A DNA stretch of 64,000 nt from Phycisphaerae bacterium (GCA_028279405.1 JANQNU010000051.1:1-64000); one strand, 5' to 3'; positions 1-10,100 are shown, numbered from the stretch's first letter. Numbers and translations are program-made. The notes: generated from the sequence alone by a model not told the origin.

Positions 1-82
1 TGGGGCACGCGCTGCCTGGGAAGTCGGTGCCCCACCCCATCTTGGCGTGGGGGACGGACCCGTCGCTTGCACTCTGGCTTAT

Positions 83-300
83 CAATGGGTGGGGCAAGCG
101 CCTCGCCCGGGCAGCAAGCTGGCAGGATGAGGCAAGCGTCTACGCCGCTTGCCCTTGCAAGAACGGCCCTAAAAAGCAATGGGTGGGGCGGGCGTCTCGC
201 CCGGGCAGCAAGCTGCCGGGATGAGGCAAGCGTCTGCGCCGCTTGCCCTTGCACGAACGGCTCTAAGAAGCAATGGGTGGGGCGGGCGTCTCGCCCGCCG
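83..300. repeat. 94-bp tandem direct repeat, about 2.3 copies
   Basis: The phrase CAATGGGTGGGGC recurs at 83, 177 and 271, exactly 94 bases apart, with the intervening sequence conserved (GATGAGGCAAGCGTCT and GCCGCTTGCCCTTGCA in both full units). Each unit also contains a short GGGCGGGCGTCTCGCCCG inverted motif. This looks like a genome-specific non-coding repeat. Confidence 0.85.
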
Positions 301-383
301 GTTGACCGCTCGCTCGCGCTCGCGGCTCGCACTAGAGCCCCGTGGCCATACGACGAGCCCCGAGCGCCAGCGAGGGGATCAAG
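301..383 (+). repeat. Dispersed repeat, copy A (inverted partner at 3600-3678)
   Basis: This segment begins GTTGACCGCTCGCTCGCGCT and ends GCGAGGGGATCAA. It matches the reverse complement of 3600-3678 closely along its whole length. The two copies flank the dehydrogenase gene in opposite orientation. Confidence 0.75.
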
Positions 384-531
384 GTGCGTGAGATGAAGGC
401 CCGGTCGCTTGCGATCCGGATTTAAGCATGGCAATGCGCACGCGTGTCATCGTTCCCCGTCCTGAGTCACGTAAGTCCGTTGTGATCCCCTTTCTCTGGC
501 GAGCGATCTGTCGACAGTATACCCTGGAACG

Positions 532-3489
532 ATGCACACGCCGATCGATTCACGTCTGCCGACATTCGAGCCCGAGCTTGTCGCACGGGTCGAACGAGCC
601 CTGCAGGATGCCGTCCGCGGCGACGTCCGCTTCGACAAGCTGACCCGCGCGATCTACGCCACGGACGCGAGCCTCTACCAGATCTCGCCGACCGGCGCGG
701 TTCTGCCGCGCGACGTCGAGGATGTGGTGCGGACGGTTCAGATCTGTACCGCGCACGGCATCCCGATCGTCGCGCGCGGCGGTGGAACCGGGATCGCTGG
801 CGGCGCGCTCGGGTGGGGCGTGCAAATCGACTTCTCGCGATACATGGCGGAGATTCGCGACTTTGACCCGCAGCAGTGTACCCTGCGGGCACAGCCGGGC
901 GCCGTGCTCGACGACGTCAACGCGTTCGTCGCGCCGCACGGACTGTTCTTCGCGCCCGACGTCGCGACGGCCAGTCGGGCAACGATTGGCGGAATGATCG
1001 CGAACAACTCCTGCGGTGCCCACTCGCTGCACTACGGTCGTACGGTCGATCACGTCGCCGAGCTGACGGTCGTGCTGGCCGATGGCAGCGTGGTGAACTG
1101 GGAACATCATCCATTCACCGACCTGCCGCCGACCGATGCACGAGGCCTGCCGGGAGTTGCGTCGTCCTCGATCGACCCGGTAGCGACCACGGATTCAACG
1201 GAGCAGCGGATCCGATCGGTCTTGGGTCGTGTTCGCTCGGCGTATCGTGATGAGGTGCTGGCACGCTATCCGCGTGTGATGCGTCGCAATGGCGGATATG
1301 CGCTCGATCGCTTGTGTATGAGCGAGGAAATCAACCCGGCGACGATCATCTGCGGCAGCGAGGGGACGCTCGGATTGGTGGTCGAAGCGCGCCTGCGGCT
1401 TGTGCCGGTGCCGAAACACAAGGCGCTGTTGGTCTCACACTTCCGATCCGTACTGGACGCGGTCGGCGCGACGCCTCAGGTGCTGGAGCATGACCCCGTT
1501 GCGGTCGAGCTGGTGGATCAGCTCATTCTGTCGGCGGGCGCTCCCGAGATCCCGGACGAGACTCGCGCTCGATTCCTGGAGGGTGTTCCGCCGGCGATCC
1601 TCGTAACGGAATTCTACGACGACGATGAGACACGCGTGCAGGCGCGCGTTCGGGCGCTCTGTGACGAACTGCAGCGGCACCAGGTGGGTTACGCACACCG
1701 TGTGGTCCTCGATTCGTCGACACAAACAGCAGTCTGGAATATGCGCAATCGCGGGTTCGGTCTGCTGATGTCGCGGCCCGGCGATCGTCAGCCACACGAA
1801 TTCATCGAAGACAGCTCCGTCCCGCCGACCCGTTTGCGCGAGTATATTCGCGAACTCAGCGAACTGCTCGAGCAGGAAGGCGTCGATGAGGTCGGCTATT
1901 ACGCGCACGCCAGCGTCGGCGTGATACACGTGCGACCCTCGCTCAACCTCAAGCAGCCCGCCGACGTTGCGAAGCTGCGTCGAATCGCGGAGCGAACCAG
2001 TGCGCTCGTGTTGAAGTACGGCGGTGCCTTCACCGGCGAGCACGGCGACGGGATCGTTCGGTCGGAGTTCCTGGAAGCAATGTACGGACCGCGCATCATC
2101 GGCGCGTTTCGCGAGGTCAAGGACGCGTTCGACCCCCACAATTTGCTCAACCCTCGGAAGATCGTCAATCCGTTGCCGATGACAGAGAATCTCCGCTACA
2201 AGCCGGCAGACACTGTCACGCTACCGACGTTCTTCGATTACGGCGACCACCAAGGAATGCGCGGACTCGCAGGGATGTGCAGCGGCGTCGGGCAGTGCCG
2301 TCAGAAGCTCGTCGGAACGATGTGCCCCTCCTACATGGCGACACTGGACGAACGACACACCACTCGAGCGCGGGCCAACGCGCTGCGCATCGCGCTGGAG
2401 CGCGACGGCCTCCTCGATGGGCTCGACGACCCGGCGCTGCACGACGCGATGGACCTCTGCCTCTCCTGTAAAGCCTGCAAGACCGAGTGCCCGACCGGCG
2501 TCGACATGGCACGGCTCAAGGCGGAGTGGCTCGCTCAAACCTACAAAAAGAGCGGTGTTCCGCGTTCAGTACGGTTCTTGACTGGCATCGGCGAGAATGC
2601 CAAGTGGGGCGCTCGCTTCCCGCGGATCGCGAACGCGATCGGGAACTGGTCCGTGACGCGCGCCCTCCTGGAGGCCCGATACGGCGTCGACCGTCGGGTC
2701 CCACTGCCTCGCTTCGCGTCCAGGCCGTTCACGAAGTGGTTTGCGAAACATAGACCGCGTGGGGACACGCAGCACCGCGTCGTCTATATCCCCGATACGT
2801 GGATGAACTACTTCTGGCCGGAGGTCGGGGGCGCTGCCGTTCGACTGCTCGAGCACGCCGGCTACGAGGTCGTCGTCCCACGCTTGCTCTGCTGTGGTCG
2901 GCCGCAGATCAGCAAGGGCCTGCTCGACGACGCCGTCCGGCTCGCGACGCACAACGTCGAAGTGCTGGCGACATACGCGTACCAAAACGTCCCGATCGTT
3001 GGCAGCGAACCAAGCTGCGTATCCGCGTTTCTCGACGATTATCCGCTCCTGCTCGCGACGGACACGGCCCGCGCCGTCGCAGAGGCGACACGCTCGGTTT
3101 CGACGCTGCTTGCGGAGCGGATCGCAGACGCGCCCGAACGCTGGACCTGGCGCGGCGACGCGTCAGCAGCGCTCTATCACGGGCATTGCCACGAGAAGGC
3201 ACTCGTTACAACCGCGGACTCGATGACGCTGCTCAATGCACCGTCCGAATTGACGACCCGCGAGATCAACAGCGGCTGCTGCGGGATGGCCGGCTCGTTC
3301 GGCCATGAACGCGATCACTATGACGTCGCGAAAGCGGTCTGCGAGCAGCGACTGTTGCCGGCAATCCGCGACCGCGGGTCGGCGGAGATCGTCGTCAGTG
3401 GATTCAGTTGCCGGGAGCAGATCAGCCACCACGCGCAACTCCATCCGCGACACGTGCTCGAAGTGCTCAACGATCGATTGGTCGAATGA
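532..3489 (+). CDS. YdiJ-like FAD/Fe-S 2-hydroxyacid dehydrogenase (GlcD-GlcF type fusion)
   Basis: A 985-residue fusion oxidoreductase. The N-terminal half is a PCMH-type FAD-binding domain (about residues 40-260, with GGGTGIAGGA and SCGAHSLHYGRTVDH), followed by a FAD-oxidase C-terminal domain with TGEHGDG near 500. The C-terminal half is an iron-sulfur subunit: a CSGVGQC...CP element, then CLSCKACKTECP near residue 643, then two CCG-type heterodisulfide-reductase-like motifs (LLCCGRPQ and SGCCGMAGSFGH). Length and domain order match the YdiJ family, whose E. coli member oxidises D-2-hydroxyglutarate. Substrate here is inferred; glycolate or D-lactate are alternatives. Electrons probably go to a membrane or soluble carrier. 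It stands alone between repeat-rich spacers. Confidence 0.88.
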   Translation: MHTPIDSRLPTFEPELVARVERALQDAVRGDVRFDKLTRAIYATDASLYQISPTGAVLPRDVEDVVRTVQICTAHGIPIVARGGGTGIAGGALGWGVQIDFSRYMAEIRDFDPQQCTLRAQPGAVLDDVNAFVAPHGLFFAPDVATASRATIGGMIANNSCGAHSLHYGRTVDHVAELTVVLADGSVVNWEHHPFTDLPPTDARGLPGVASSSIDPVATTDSTEQRIRSVLGRVRSAYRDEVLARYPRVMRRNGGYALDRLCMSEEINPATIICGSEGTLGLVVEARLRLVPVPKHKALLVSHFRSVLDAVGATPQVLEHDPVAVELVDQLILSAGAPEIPDETRARFLEGVPPAILVTEFYDDDETRVQARVRALCDELQRHQVGYAHRVVLDSSTQTAVWNMRNRGFGLLMSRPGDRQPHEFIEDSSVPPTRLREYIRELSELLEQEGVDEVGYYAHASVGVIHVRPSLNLKQPADVAKLRRIAERTSALVLKYGGAFTGEHGDGIVRSEFLEAMYGPRIIGAFREVKDAFDPHNLLNPRKIVNPLPMTENLRYKPADTVTLPTFFDYGDHQGMRGLAGMCSGVGQCRQKLVGTMCPSYMATLDERHTTRARANALRIALERDGLLDGLDDPALHDAMDLCLSCKACKTECPTGVDMARLKAEWLAQTYKKSGVPRSVRFLTGIGENAKWGARFPRIANAIGNWSVTRALLEARYGVDRRVPLPRFASRPFTKWFAKHRPRGDTQHRVVYIPDTWMNYFWPEVGGAAVRLLEHAGYEVVVPRLLCCGRPQISKGLLDDAVRLATHNVEVLATYAYQNVPIVGSEPSCVSAFLDDYPLLLATDTARAVAEATRSVSTLLAERIADAPERWTWRGDASAALYHGHCHEKALVTTADSMTLLNAPSELTTREINSGCCGMAGSFGHERDHYDVAKAVCEQRLLPAIRDRGSAEIVVSGFSCREQISHHAQLHPRHVLEVLNDRLVE

Positions 3490-3497
3490 AGGTAGGG

Positions 3498-3570
3498 TGT
3501 TGAGTGTCTGGTTCGCGCCGGGGCCTGTGGTGTAGATACAGGCCTCGCCAAGGGAGCTTGCTTTCCCCGG
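3498..3570 (+). repeat. Direct repeat copy 1 (copy 2 at 3820-3890)
   Basis: TGTTGAGTGTCTGGTTCGCG... and its second copy at 3820 (TGTTGAGTGTTTGGTTCGCG...) share the core GGGGCCTGTGG(T/C)GTAGA(T/C)ACAGGCCTCG(C/T)CAAGGGAGCTTGCT. The core itself contains the near-palindrome GGCCTGTG...CACAGGCC. Confidence 0.8.
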
Positions 3571-3599
3571 AGCGCGTTGCTGTTCGGGTCGCGCATTTT

Positions 3600-3678
3600 G
3601 ATCCCCTCGCTCGCGCTCGGGGCTCGTTGTGTGGCCGAGGAGCGCCGGTGCGAGCCGCGAGCGCAAGCGAGCGGTCAA
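3600..3678 (-). repeat. Dispersed repeat, copy B
   Basis: Reverse complement of the element at 301-383. The shared blocks are TTGACCGCTCGCTNGCGCTC, GCGGCTCGCAC and ACGAGCCCCGAGCGC. It lies just downstream of the dehydrogenase stop codon, so the gene sits inside an inverted pair about 3.2 kb apart. Confidence 0.75.
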
Positions 3679-3947
3679 TGGCGGGTTGGTGCCCCAGGGT
3701 TCTACCCTGGGGACACTTGACCGCCGCGCGAAACACGTCCCCCACCCTAGAAGGGTGAGGCACCATGCTATTAGGACATCGCCTTCGTGCGCCTTCTTCT
3801 CGGGCTCGAGGCTCTCTGTGTTGAGTGTTTGGTTCGCGTTGGGGCCTGTGGCGTAGACACAGGCCTCGTCAAGGGAGCTTGCTCCCCGCCGGGCGTCTCG
3901 GTCCGGCGCACTCCCCCCCACGATGAAATGCACACGTCGTGTCGTAC

Positions 3948-4289
3948 CTATTGTCGCTTTGGTGGTGCGACCTCGATGGGGCCGAAGCGTTCCTCGTGGG
4001 CCTGCACGGTTTGTTGCAACGCCATCATCAATCGTTTGGCATTCGACGGCGACATCATGACCCGGTGGGACATGCTGATCAGCGGCTGGGCGTTGCCGGG
4101 CATCGGAGAGTTCGCGCCGAGATATATGGTCACTTCGTCCGACGAGGCGGCGAGTGCAAAGAAATTGGCAAAGATCGTCTCCATCCGACTCGCGTCGAGG
4201 CGCACCTGCTGTCCTTGCTGCCCCGCTCCGCCGGCGTGTCCCTGGGGATCGTTGCCCTGCGGGGTCGCGTTGTCTTCTCCGAAAATCAT
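3948..4289 (-). CDS. DUF3467 family protein
   Basis: A 113-residue soluble protein with a Gln/Gly-rich start, then the DUF3467 core: a YANFF-like block (here IFANFFALAASSDEVTIYLG), an ISMSHRVMMSPSNAKRLMMAL segment and a terminal EERFG. Function of the family is unknown; it is a single-domain protein in many bacteria and archaea. GGAG lies about 10 bases before the ATG. It is transcribed towards the repeat region and is divergent from the STAS gene. Confidence 0.8.
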   Translation of the reverse strand: MIFGEDNATPQGNDPQGHAGGAGQQGQQVRLDASRMETIFANFFALAASSDEVTIYLGANSPMPGNAQPLISMSHRVMMSPSNAKRLMMALQQTVQAHEERFGPIEVAPPKRQ

Positions 4290-4544
4290 CGTTGCTGCAC
4301 TCCGTTCGTGGTTGAATCCCGCGACCGTCGACCCGGCAACTGAACCGCGGCATCGACGGCCTTACCCCGGCGATTATACCGCTTTCTTACCATAGGCGTC
4401 TGCGATCGACCGCGGTTCGACGGCACGTGGAAGATCGCCGAAGGCACGCCGTGCAGTGGCTCCGGCACGCGGATTGCATTGACAAGTTGCCCCCAGCCCG
4501 CATACTTAACCCCGTCAGTCCTCAAAAATGGATGGATCAGGGTC

Positions 4545-4883
4545 ATGCCGGTTGAACAGTGGTCGGAGACAGTCGTCCTGGGACAGCTCATGGACGATCC
4601 GCAATTCACGGACGACATGGTGGCGATCGTCGAGCAGTGCAGCGAGAACCCGCAACTTGATGTTCTGCTCAACCTTGGCGAAGTTTCCCATCTCAACTCG
4701 TCGAACCTCGCGAAGCTCTTGAAGCTGCGCAAGGTGGTGCAGATCAACAATCAGCGCAAGCTCAAGATTTGCGGGGTCAACACCCAGGTCTGGGGCGTGT
4801 TCCTGGTGACCGGCCTCGACCGCATCTTCGACTTCGTGGACGACGTTCCCAGTGGCCTGGCCACACTCCAACTCAGCGAATAG
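4545..4883 (+). CDS. STAS-domain protein (anti-sigma-factor antagonist-like)
   Basis: A 112-residue single STAS domain. The VLLNLGEVSHLNSSNLAKLLKL segment matches the strand-loop-helix of anti-anti-sigma factors, with the Ser-Ser pair at the position usually phosphorylated. The end LDRIFDFVDDVPSGLATL is also typical. An earlier in-frame ATG at 4479 exists, but homology begins near MPVEQ and an AGGG precedes that ATG. It probably acts in a partner-switch pathway; no kinase or sigma partner is adjacent. Confidence 0.75.
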   Translation: MPVEQWSETVVLGQLMDDPQFTDDMVAIVEQCSENPQLDVLLNLGEVSHLNSSNLAKLLKLRKVVQINNQRKLKICGVNTQVWGVFLVTGLDRIFDFVDDVPSGLATLQLSE

Positions 4884-4900
4884 CACGCGACGGGGCGCTT

Positions 4901-5191
4901 ATGTTGGTTCGCGGAAAACATCTCATCGTCACCATGCTGGCCGGGGCGGCTTTGTTGCTGGTCGGCTGTAACAGCAAGGTCGATCGCGAACACTACGATC
5001 GGATCAAGACCGGAATGACGCAGTCGGAGGTGGAATCCGTTCTGGGTAAGGGGAAGGTCCACGGCGGAGACGTGTCTGTCGGCGAAGTTTCGCTGTCTGC
5101 CACAACGATCCGCTGGAGCGACGGCGACAAGCAGATCACCGTCGTTTTCACGGACGGTCGGGTCGTGATGAAGCAGCAGCGGGGGCTCTAG
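4901..5191 (+). CDS. Small BamE/SmpA-like lipoprotein
   Basis: A 96-residue protein. The N-terminus has a basic start, a hydrophobic run and a lipobox LLVGC, so it should be lipidated on Cys23. The mature part has the KTGMTQSEVESVLGKG helix seen in SmpA/OmlA (BamE-like) domains, followed by beta strands. It is shorter than E. coli BamE and its role may be unrelated to BAM. Only 17 bases separate it from the STAS gene. Its last four bases overlap the convergent gene on the other strand. Confidence 0.7.
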   Translation: MLVRGKHLIVTMLAGAALLLVGCNSKVDREHYDRIKTGMTQSEVESVLGKGKVHGGDVSVGEVSLSATTIRWSDGDKQITVVFTDGRVVMKQQRGL

Positions 5192-5703
5192 TCGCGATCT
5201 CGAAGCGCCTGGGGGGGACAAGGCGTACCGCATTCCGGGCAGACTTTCGATGTATTCCCGGCCAAGTCGTATCCGCAAGTGTTACAGAAACCGTCCGTGG
5301 ACGCCTTTCGTCGCCAGAAGAGCAGCAGGGCGGCGATCACGATCATGATCCACCCGGGAAAGCTGACTGCGACAACCGTGCTCCTGAACCACGTGCTCTT
5401 ATAGACATGGACGATTGGGACGAACTGCATCCATCCCAGCCAGTCGCGGCCGATACCGTGTCGACGAAACGCAGGCCATTCCACCGGAAGGTATGGTTCG
5501 CGCAAGCCGCAGAAAAACAGCAGGTTCCCCGGCCCCACGCCTACTGAGAATCGTTCATTGTTGTATCCCAGAAAGAACGATTGGCGGGTAGCCACCATCC
5601 CGATCTGCGCAATGACAATCACGATCAGCAACGTGGCCATGATGACTCTCAGCCTGGACATATCCGCCGCTCGCTGTAGGTCGGTCTCGGTCGAGCGAAT
5701 CAT
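5188..5703 (-). CDS. Membrane protein with C-terminal zinc ribbon
   Basis: A 171-residue protein with one N-terminal hydrophobic helix (ATLLIVIVIAQIGMV), a lumenal-looking middle part and a second helix (GWIMIVIAALLLF). It ends with a CNTCGYDLAG...CPECG zinc ribbon. This CxxCGYDLxG ribbon on short membrane proteins is a pattern I associate with planctomycetes; function unknown. The downstream neighbour on the same strand order (5743-6462) shares the architecture type. Confidence 0.65.
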   Translation of the reverse strand: MIRSTETDLQRAADMSRLRVIMATLLIVIVIAQIGMVATRQSFFLGYNNERFSVGVGPGNLLFFCGLREPYLPVEWPAFRRHGIGRDWLGWMQFVPIVHVYKSTWFRSTVVAVSFPGWIMIVIAALLLFWRRKASTDGFCNTCGYDLAGNTSKVCPECGTPCPPQALRDRD

Positions 5704-5742
5704 GATACCCGGTTGTATGCCCCCCGAAGGCAGCGGGCGGAC

Positions 5743-6462
5743 TCAGTCAAGGCGAATGATGTCGACGGTGATCTGATACTTCGCGATGACAAGTAGCGCC
5801 GCGACGATCACGATCAGCAACCGACTCGTGTGACGGCGCTGGCATCTCAGCACGCTCAGCGCCCAGATTGAAAAATAAACGGCCGGCACGCAAACAACGA
5901 TCAATTGATGTGTGATCCTGTATGGCTCGGCCCAGAAATCGGGTCCCCGTTCTGATTGGCCCAGCAGCGGCATGAGACGCCACATCACCATGGACAGGGT
6001 GAACGACATCACAAGAGCGAGGCTCCAGACCGCGACGATCGTGGCGATGCTCTGCATGATCGGCACGCGCCGGGCACCGGTCACGTTGGCGCCGATTGCC
6101 AAGCCGCATTCCGGGCAGCGGGGTGCGGGCAACCCAATTAGCGAGTATCCGCACTGCTCACAGATGCTTGGGTCCGATTTGTCCGGTCTCCGTGCGAGCC
6201 AATAGCATCCCAGGACCAATGGACCGGCGATCGCGAAACAATCGCCGGCTCCAAACAGTATCCCGAGGACGAATACGATCGCGATCTGCCAGCCTAGCAC
6301 GTCGATCAGGTGGCCTCCCGCTTCGACTCGAGTCTTCTCGTTCGATCTACTCACCGATACAAGCGTTCGCGATTCCGAGCGATTCCCCGTAAGTCTCTCC
6401 CAAGGGTGGTGTTGCGGGTGTTCTACCCGGATGCATCCATCTCGGGGGCAGGGGTTGGTCAT
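5743..6462 (-). CDS. Multi-helix membrane protein with internal zinc ribbon
   Basis: A 239-residue protein. After a hydrophilic N-terminus come two hydrophobic helices (IAIVFVLGILFG and IAGPLVLGCYWLA), then a CEQCGYSLIG...CPECG zinc ribbon, then about three more helices. Same ribbon type as the next gene downstream (5188-5703), and the pair may be co-transcribed. The start is uncertain: the annotated Met lies 55 residues before the first helix, and a later start is possible. Confidence 0.6.
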   Translation of the reverse strand: MTNPCPRDGCIRVEHPQHHPWERLTGNRSESRTLVSVSRSNEKTRVEAGGHLIDVLGWQIAIVFVLGILFGAGDCFAIAGPLVLGCYWLARRPDKSDPSICEQCGYSLIGLPAPRCPECGLAIGANVTGARRVPIMQSIATIVAVWSLALVMSFTLSMVMWRLMPLLGQSERGPDFWAEPYRITHQLIVVCVPAVYFSIWALSVLRCQRRHTSRLLIVIVAALLVIAKYQITVDIIRLD

Positions 6463-6563
6463 TATCGACCTTGGAATCTGAGTTCGTGGTGCCTTCGGTG
6501 GACGAACCGCCTATGATGGTTCACGAGAGCGCATGTCGCAGACGAGCCAGCAACGAGCAAGCC

Positions 6564-7136
6564 ATGAGTGAACCGTCGGTTACGCAATTACTGATCCGCG
6601 CGCGAGAGGGTGATCCGGGGGCGCTGCCGGAACTCATCGGGGCGCTCCAGAATGAGCTGCGCCGCTTGGCCAGTGCGCAAATGCGGCAGGAACGGCGTGG
6701 GCACACATTGCAGACGACGGCGCTCGTGAACGAGGCGTACGTTCGGCTTTGTGGGCAGACCCAGGTCGAATGGGAGGATCGCCAGCATTTTCTGGCCGCG
6801 GCGGCCCAGGCCATGCGGCGGGTGTTGCTCCAGCACGCCCGCGATCGCGGGCGTCAGAAACGGGGCGGCGGCTGGGATCGGATTCCGGTAAATGATGGGG
6901 TAATCCAGATTTCTGAGCCCGGGTTCGACGTTTTGGCGCTGGATGAAGCGCTGGAGAAGCTCGAAGCGCTCGACCCCTCGCGGGTCCGGCTGGTCGAACT
7001 GCGCTTTTTCGCCGGGCTGACCGTCGAGGAGGCCGCGGAGGTGCTCGGTCGGTCGCCGGCGACGGTAAAACGCGAGTGGCAGGTCGCGCGCGGCTGGCTC
7101 TATCGCGAGATGCAGGAAGGTGAGGAATCGCCGTGA
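6564..7136 (+). CDS. ECF RNA polymerase sigma factor, planctomycete type
   Basis: A 190-residue sigma70-family factor. Region 2 is around QTTALVNEAYVRL and HFLAAAAQAMRRVLLQHARDR, region 4 around VRLVELRFFAGLTVEEAAEVLGRSPATVKREW. This fits the ECF class (TIGR02999-like) that is expanded in planctomycetes and pairs with Ser/Thr kinases. The stop codon TGA overlaps the GTG start of the kinase gene, so the two are translationally coupled. Start chosen at the Met before SEPSVTQLL, where homology begins; upstream in-frame ATGs exist. Probably activated by phosphorylation or release through the adjacent kinase; that is inference from the family. Confidence 0.85.
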   Translation: MSEPSVTQLLIRAREGDPGALPELIGALQNELRRLASAQMRQERRGHTLQTTALVNEAYVRLCGQTQVEWEDRQHFLAAAAQAMRRVLLQHARDRGRQKRGGGWDRIPVNDGVIQISEPGFDVLALDEALEKLEALDPSRVRLVELRFFAGLTVEEAAEVLGRSPATVKREWQVARGWLYREMQEGEESP

Positions 7137-10100
7137 TTCCGGGACGGTGGCAGGAAGTCGATCGCATTGTGCAGGCCGCGCTGGCCTGCCCGCCGGAGGC
7201 GCGCGAGCAGCTTCTTACGCAGCACTGTCGGGACGACTCCGGCTTGCGGGCAGAAGTGGACTCGCTACTGTCCGCGTCACTCGGCGCCGGCGACTTTCTG
7301 GAGACGCCGGCGGTGGTGGTGGATCGCGGGCTCGGTGCAGGCGAAGAACCGTTGCCGAAGCAGATCGGCGACTATCGCGTGCTTCGACGCCTCGGGGCAG
7401 GGGGCATGGGGATCGTTTACCTTGCCGAGCAGCAGCATCCTGCGCGTCGGGTTGCGCTCAAGGTGATCCGCGGCGGCACGGGCGGGGTCCGCGGTCGTGA
7501 GCGGTTCGCGCGCGAGGCGGAGGTGCTCGGTAGACTGCAGCATTCCGGCATCGCTCAGATCTATGAGGCGGGACACGCGACGACGGGGGGTGTCGAGCAG
7601 GCGTACATCGCGATGGAGTACGTCGAAGGTGAGACGCTCACCGACTATGTCGACCAGGCGGCACTTCCGATTTCCGTGCGCCTCCGGTTGTTCGTGCAGA
7701 TTTGTGACAGCGTTCAGCATGCGCACCAGAAGGGCGTCATCCATCGCGACATCAAGCCGGGGAACATTCTCGTCCAGCGCGAAACGGCCGTGCCGGGTGG
7801 CCCGCCGACGGCCAAAATCCTGGATTTTGGGATCGCACGGATCAACGACGAGGACCATGTGGACCTGACGCTCTCCGGCCCGCAGCAGCTCATCGGCACG
7901 TTGCCATACATGAGCCCGGAGCAGCTCGGCGGCAATCCGCGCGAGGTCGATACCCGGGCGGATGTCTACGCCTTGGGGGTAGTCGGTTTCGAGTTGCTCA
8001 GCGGTCGGCTGCCGCATGATGTTGTCGGGGAGTCGGCCCCGGCGGCGATTCGCCGAATCGTCGAGACCGCGCCGGCGGTACTCGGTCGGGTCGACGCGCG
8101 CTTTGCCGGCGACCTCGAGACAATCCTCGGCAAGGCGTTGGAGTCCGATCCGGCGCGGCGCTACCAGTCGGCGGCGGCGCTGGCGGAGGACGTTCGGCGA
8201 TTCCTAAGGCATCAGCCGATCACTGCCCGGCCGGCGAGCACGTTGTATCAGCTGCGCAAGTTTTCCCGCCGAAATCGCGGGCTGGTCGTCGGTGCGCTGG
8301 CGGCGGTCTTCGGGCTGGTCGGCGGCACCGCGTTCGCGGCCTGGAAAGCAGTCGAGGCCAGTTCCGAGCGAGATCGTGCCCGAGACGCGGAATTGCTCGC
8401 GGAGACGCGGCTTCAGGCGGCATTGCATGCGCAACGGGAGGCTCAGGAAGAGGCGACTGTTGCTGCAGCCGTCACCAAGTTTCTCCGCACGACGCTTGCG
8501 TCCGCTGATCCTGATGCCGCCGATCGCGCGAATGCGACGATTCGGGATGCGCTCGATCGGGCGGCGGCGAAGATCGGCTCCGAACTGGCCGGCCAGCCGC
8601 GCGAAGAGTCGGCGATTCGACTGACCATCGGGGAGACCTATCGGTCCCTGGGCGTTTATCCGGAGGCCGAAACGCACCTGCTGCGCGCTCTGGAGCTTTC
8701 GGTCGAGAACTTCGGCGAGCATTCGGCGCACGGCGCAGAGGTGTTGCTGGAACTGGGCGGGTTGCGACGTGACCAGGGAATGCATGACGAATCGAAGCGT
8801 CTGCTCGAACGGTGTCTGGAGTTGCGACTGGGTCTGCCGGAGCCGCCTCCGGAAGACGTCGCGGCGGCGCGTTCAGCCCTGGCTGCCACGCTCGTGCGGA
8901 TGGGGCGACACAACGAAGCGGTTGCACTGCACGAGCAGGCGCTCGCCGCGCGGCGTGCACTGCACGGCGACGAAAGCCTGATTGTCGCCGAGAGCCTGGC
9001 AACGCTGGGAATCGCGTACCGTTACTTGAATCGTTTCGAAGAGGCGGAGCGGAACTATCGCGAGTCGCTTGCGATTCGACGAGCGAAGCTCCGCCCCGGT
9101 CACCCCCACATCGCAGTGACGTTGCACAATCTCGGCCGCGTGCTAAACAGTCAGGGGCGCTACCAGGAGGCGAGCGGGCTACTGCAAGAGGCGATCCGGT
9201 TGATTCGCGCAGCGCTGCCTGGTCCGCACCCGCGAACCGCGAACTTCCTTTCGAGTTACGCTGCGGTGCTGGCCAATCTCGGACAGTTCGCAGAAGCGGA
9301 GCGCGAACTGCGCGATGCGCTCGCGATGCAGCGCACGTTGTTTCCGGAGGGGCATCTCGGAATCGCAAAGACGCTTACGGAGCTTGCGCGACTTCCGCGG
9401 ATCCGGACCGACGCCGCCGAGGCCCGGAAGCTGCTGGAGGAGGCGGACGATCTCGTTCGGCGTTTCGGGAGCGCCGATGATCAATGGGCGGTCGCGACGT
9501 CGTTGGTGACGTTGTTTATCCGGGAAGGCACGCCGGAGCGGGCGACCGCGTTGGTCAACGAGACAATTGTGGAACTACGAGAGCGCTACGGCGAACAGCA
9601 TGGGTACGTCGCCAATGCGTATATGAAGTTGGCGGAGATCGAGCTGAGTGCCGGGAATCTGGATGTGGCGCTAGGGCACACGGAGAAGAGCCTTGCGATT
9701 CGGCGGAACGTTCTCGGCGACGATCACCCGTACGTTACCGAGGGCATGCACAACCTGGGCTATATTCACCGCGAAGCCGGCAACTACGAGCGGGCCCGTC
9801 AACTGTTGACGGAAGCCGTCGCCCGTCGACGAGCCGAGTTGGGGGCCGGCGCGCCCTTGGCGGTCGGGACGGCGTTCGAACTGGCGCGTACGTTGCGCGC
9901 GATGCGGGCGGATGATGATGCTGAAGGGGTGATTCGGGACTGTCTGCAGCGCTACAAGGCCTTGCCGGGCCTCTGGCCGCCGCAACGTGTGCTCGAATGT
10001 GCGCTGTTTCTGCAAGAGATCGCTACCCGACGCGGAACGCCGGCAGCGTTCGATGACGAGATCCAATCCGCGATCGGGCACGCAACCGAACGATTGGGCG

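Larger units (their letters stand above)
1..531. other. Intergenic region with GC-rich repeats
   Basis: I see no convincing gene here. Short open frames exist, but they lie on repeated DNA and resemble no family I know. The stretch holds a 94-bp tandem repeat and one arm of a dispersed inverted repeat, described separately. The last 100 bases before the next start codon should hold its promoter, but no clear -35/-10 pair stands out. Confidence 0.6.
3490..3947. other. Repeat-rich intergenic region
   Basis: No supportable gene. It contains copy B of the inverted dispersed repeat (3600-3678), two copies of a 71-73-bp direct repeat (3498-3570 and 3820-3890), and a perfect 8-bp hairpin CCCCAGGG-TTCTA-CCCTGGGG at 3692-3712, without a following T-run, so not a classic intrinsic terminator. 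Confidence 0.7.

Noticed and set aside
3692..3712. Hairpin CCCCAGGG/CCCTGGGG as a terminator
   Set aside because: No T-run follows on either strand; it is more likely part of the repeat family.
3163..4353. A 396-codon minus-strand open frame over the end of the dehydrogenase gene and the repeats
   Set aside because: It crosses repeat DNA, overlaps two supported genes and is a low-complexity Arg/Pro-rich frame.
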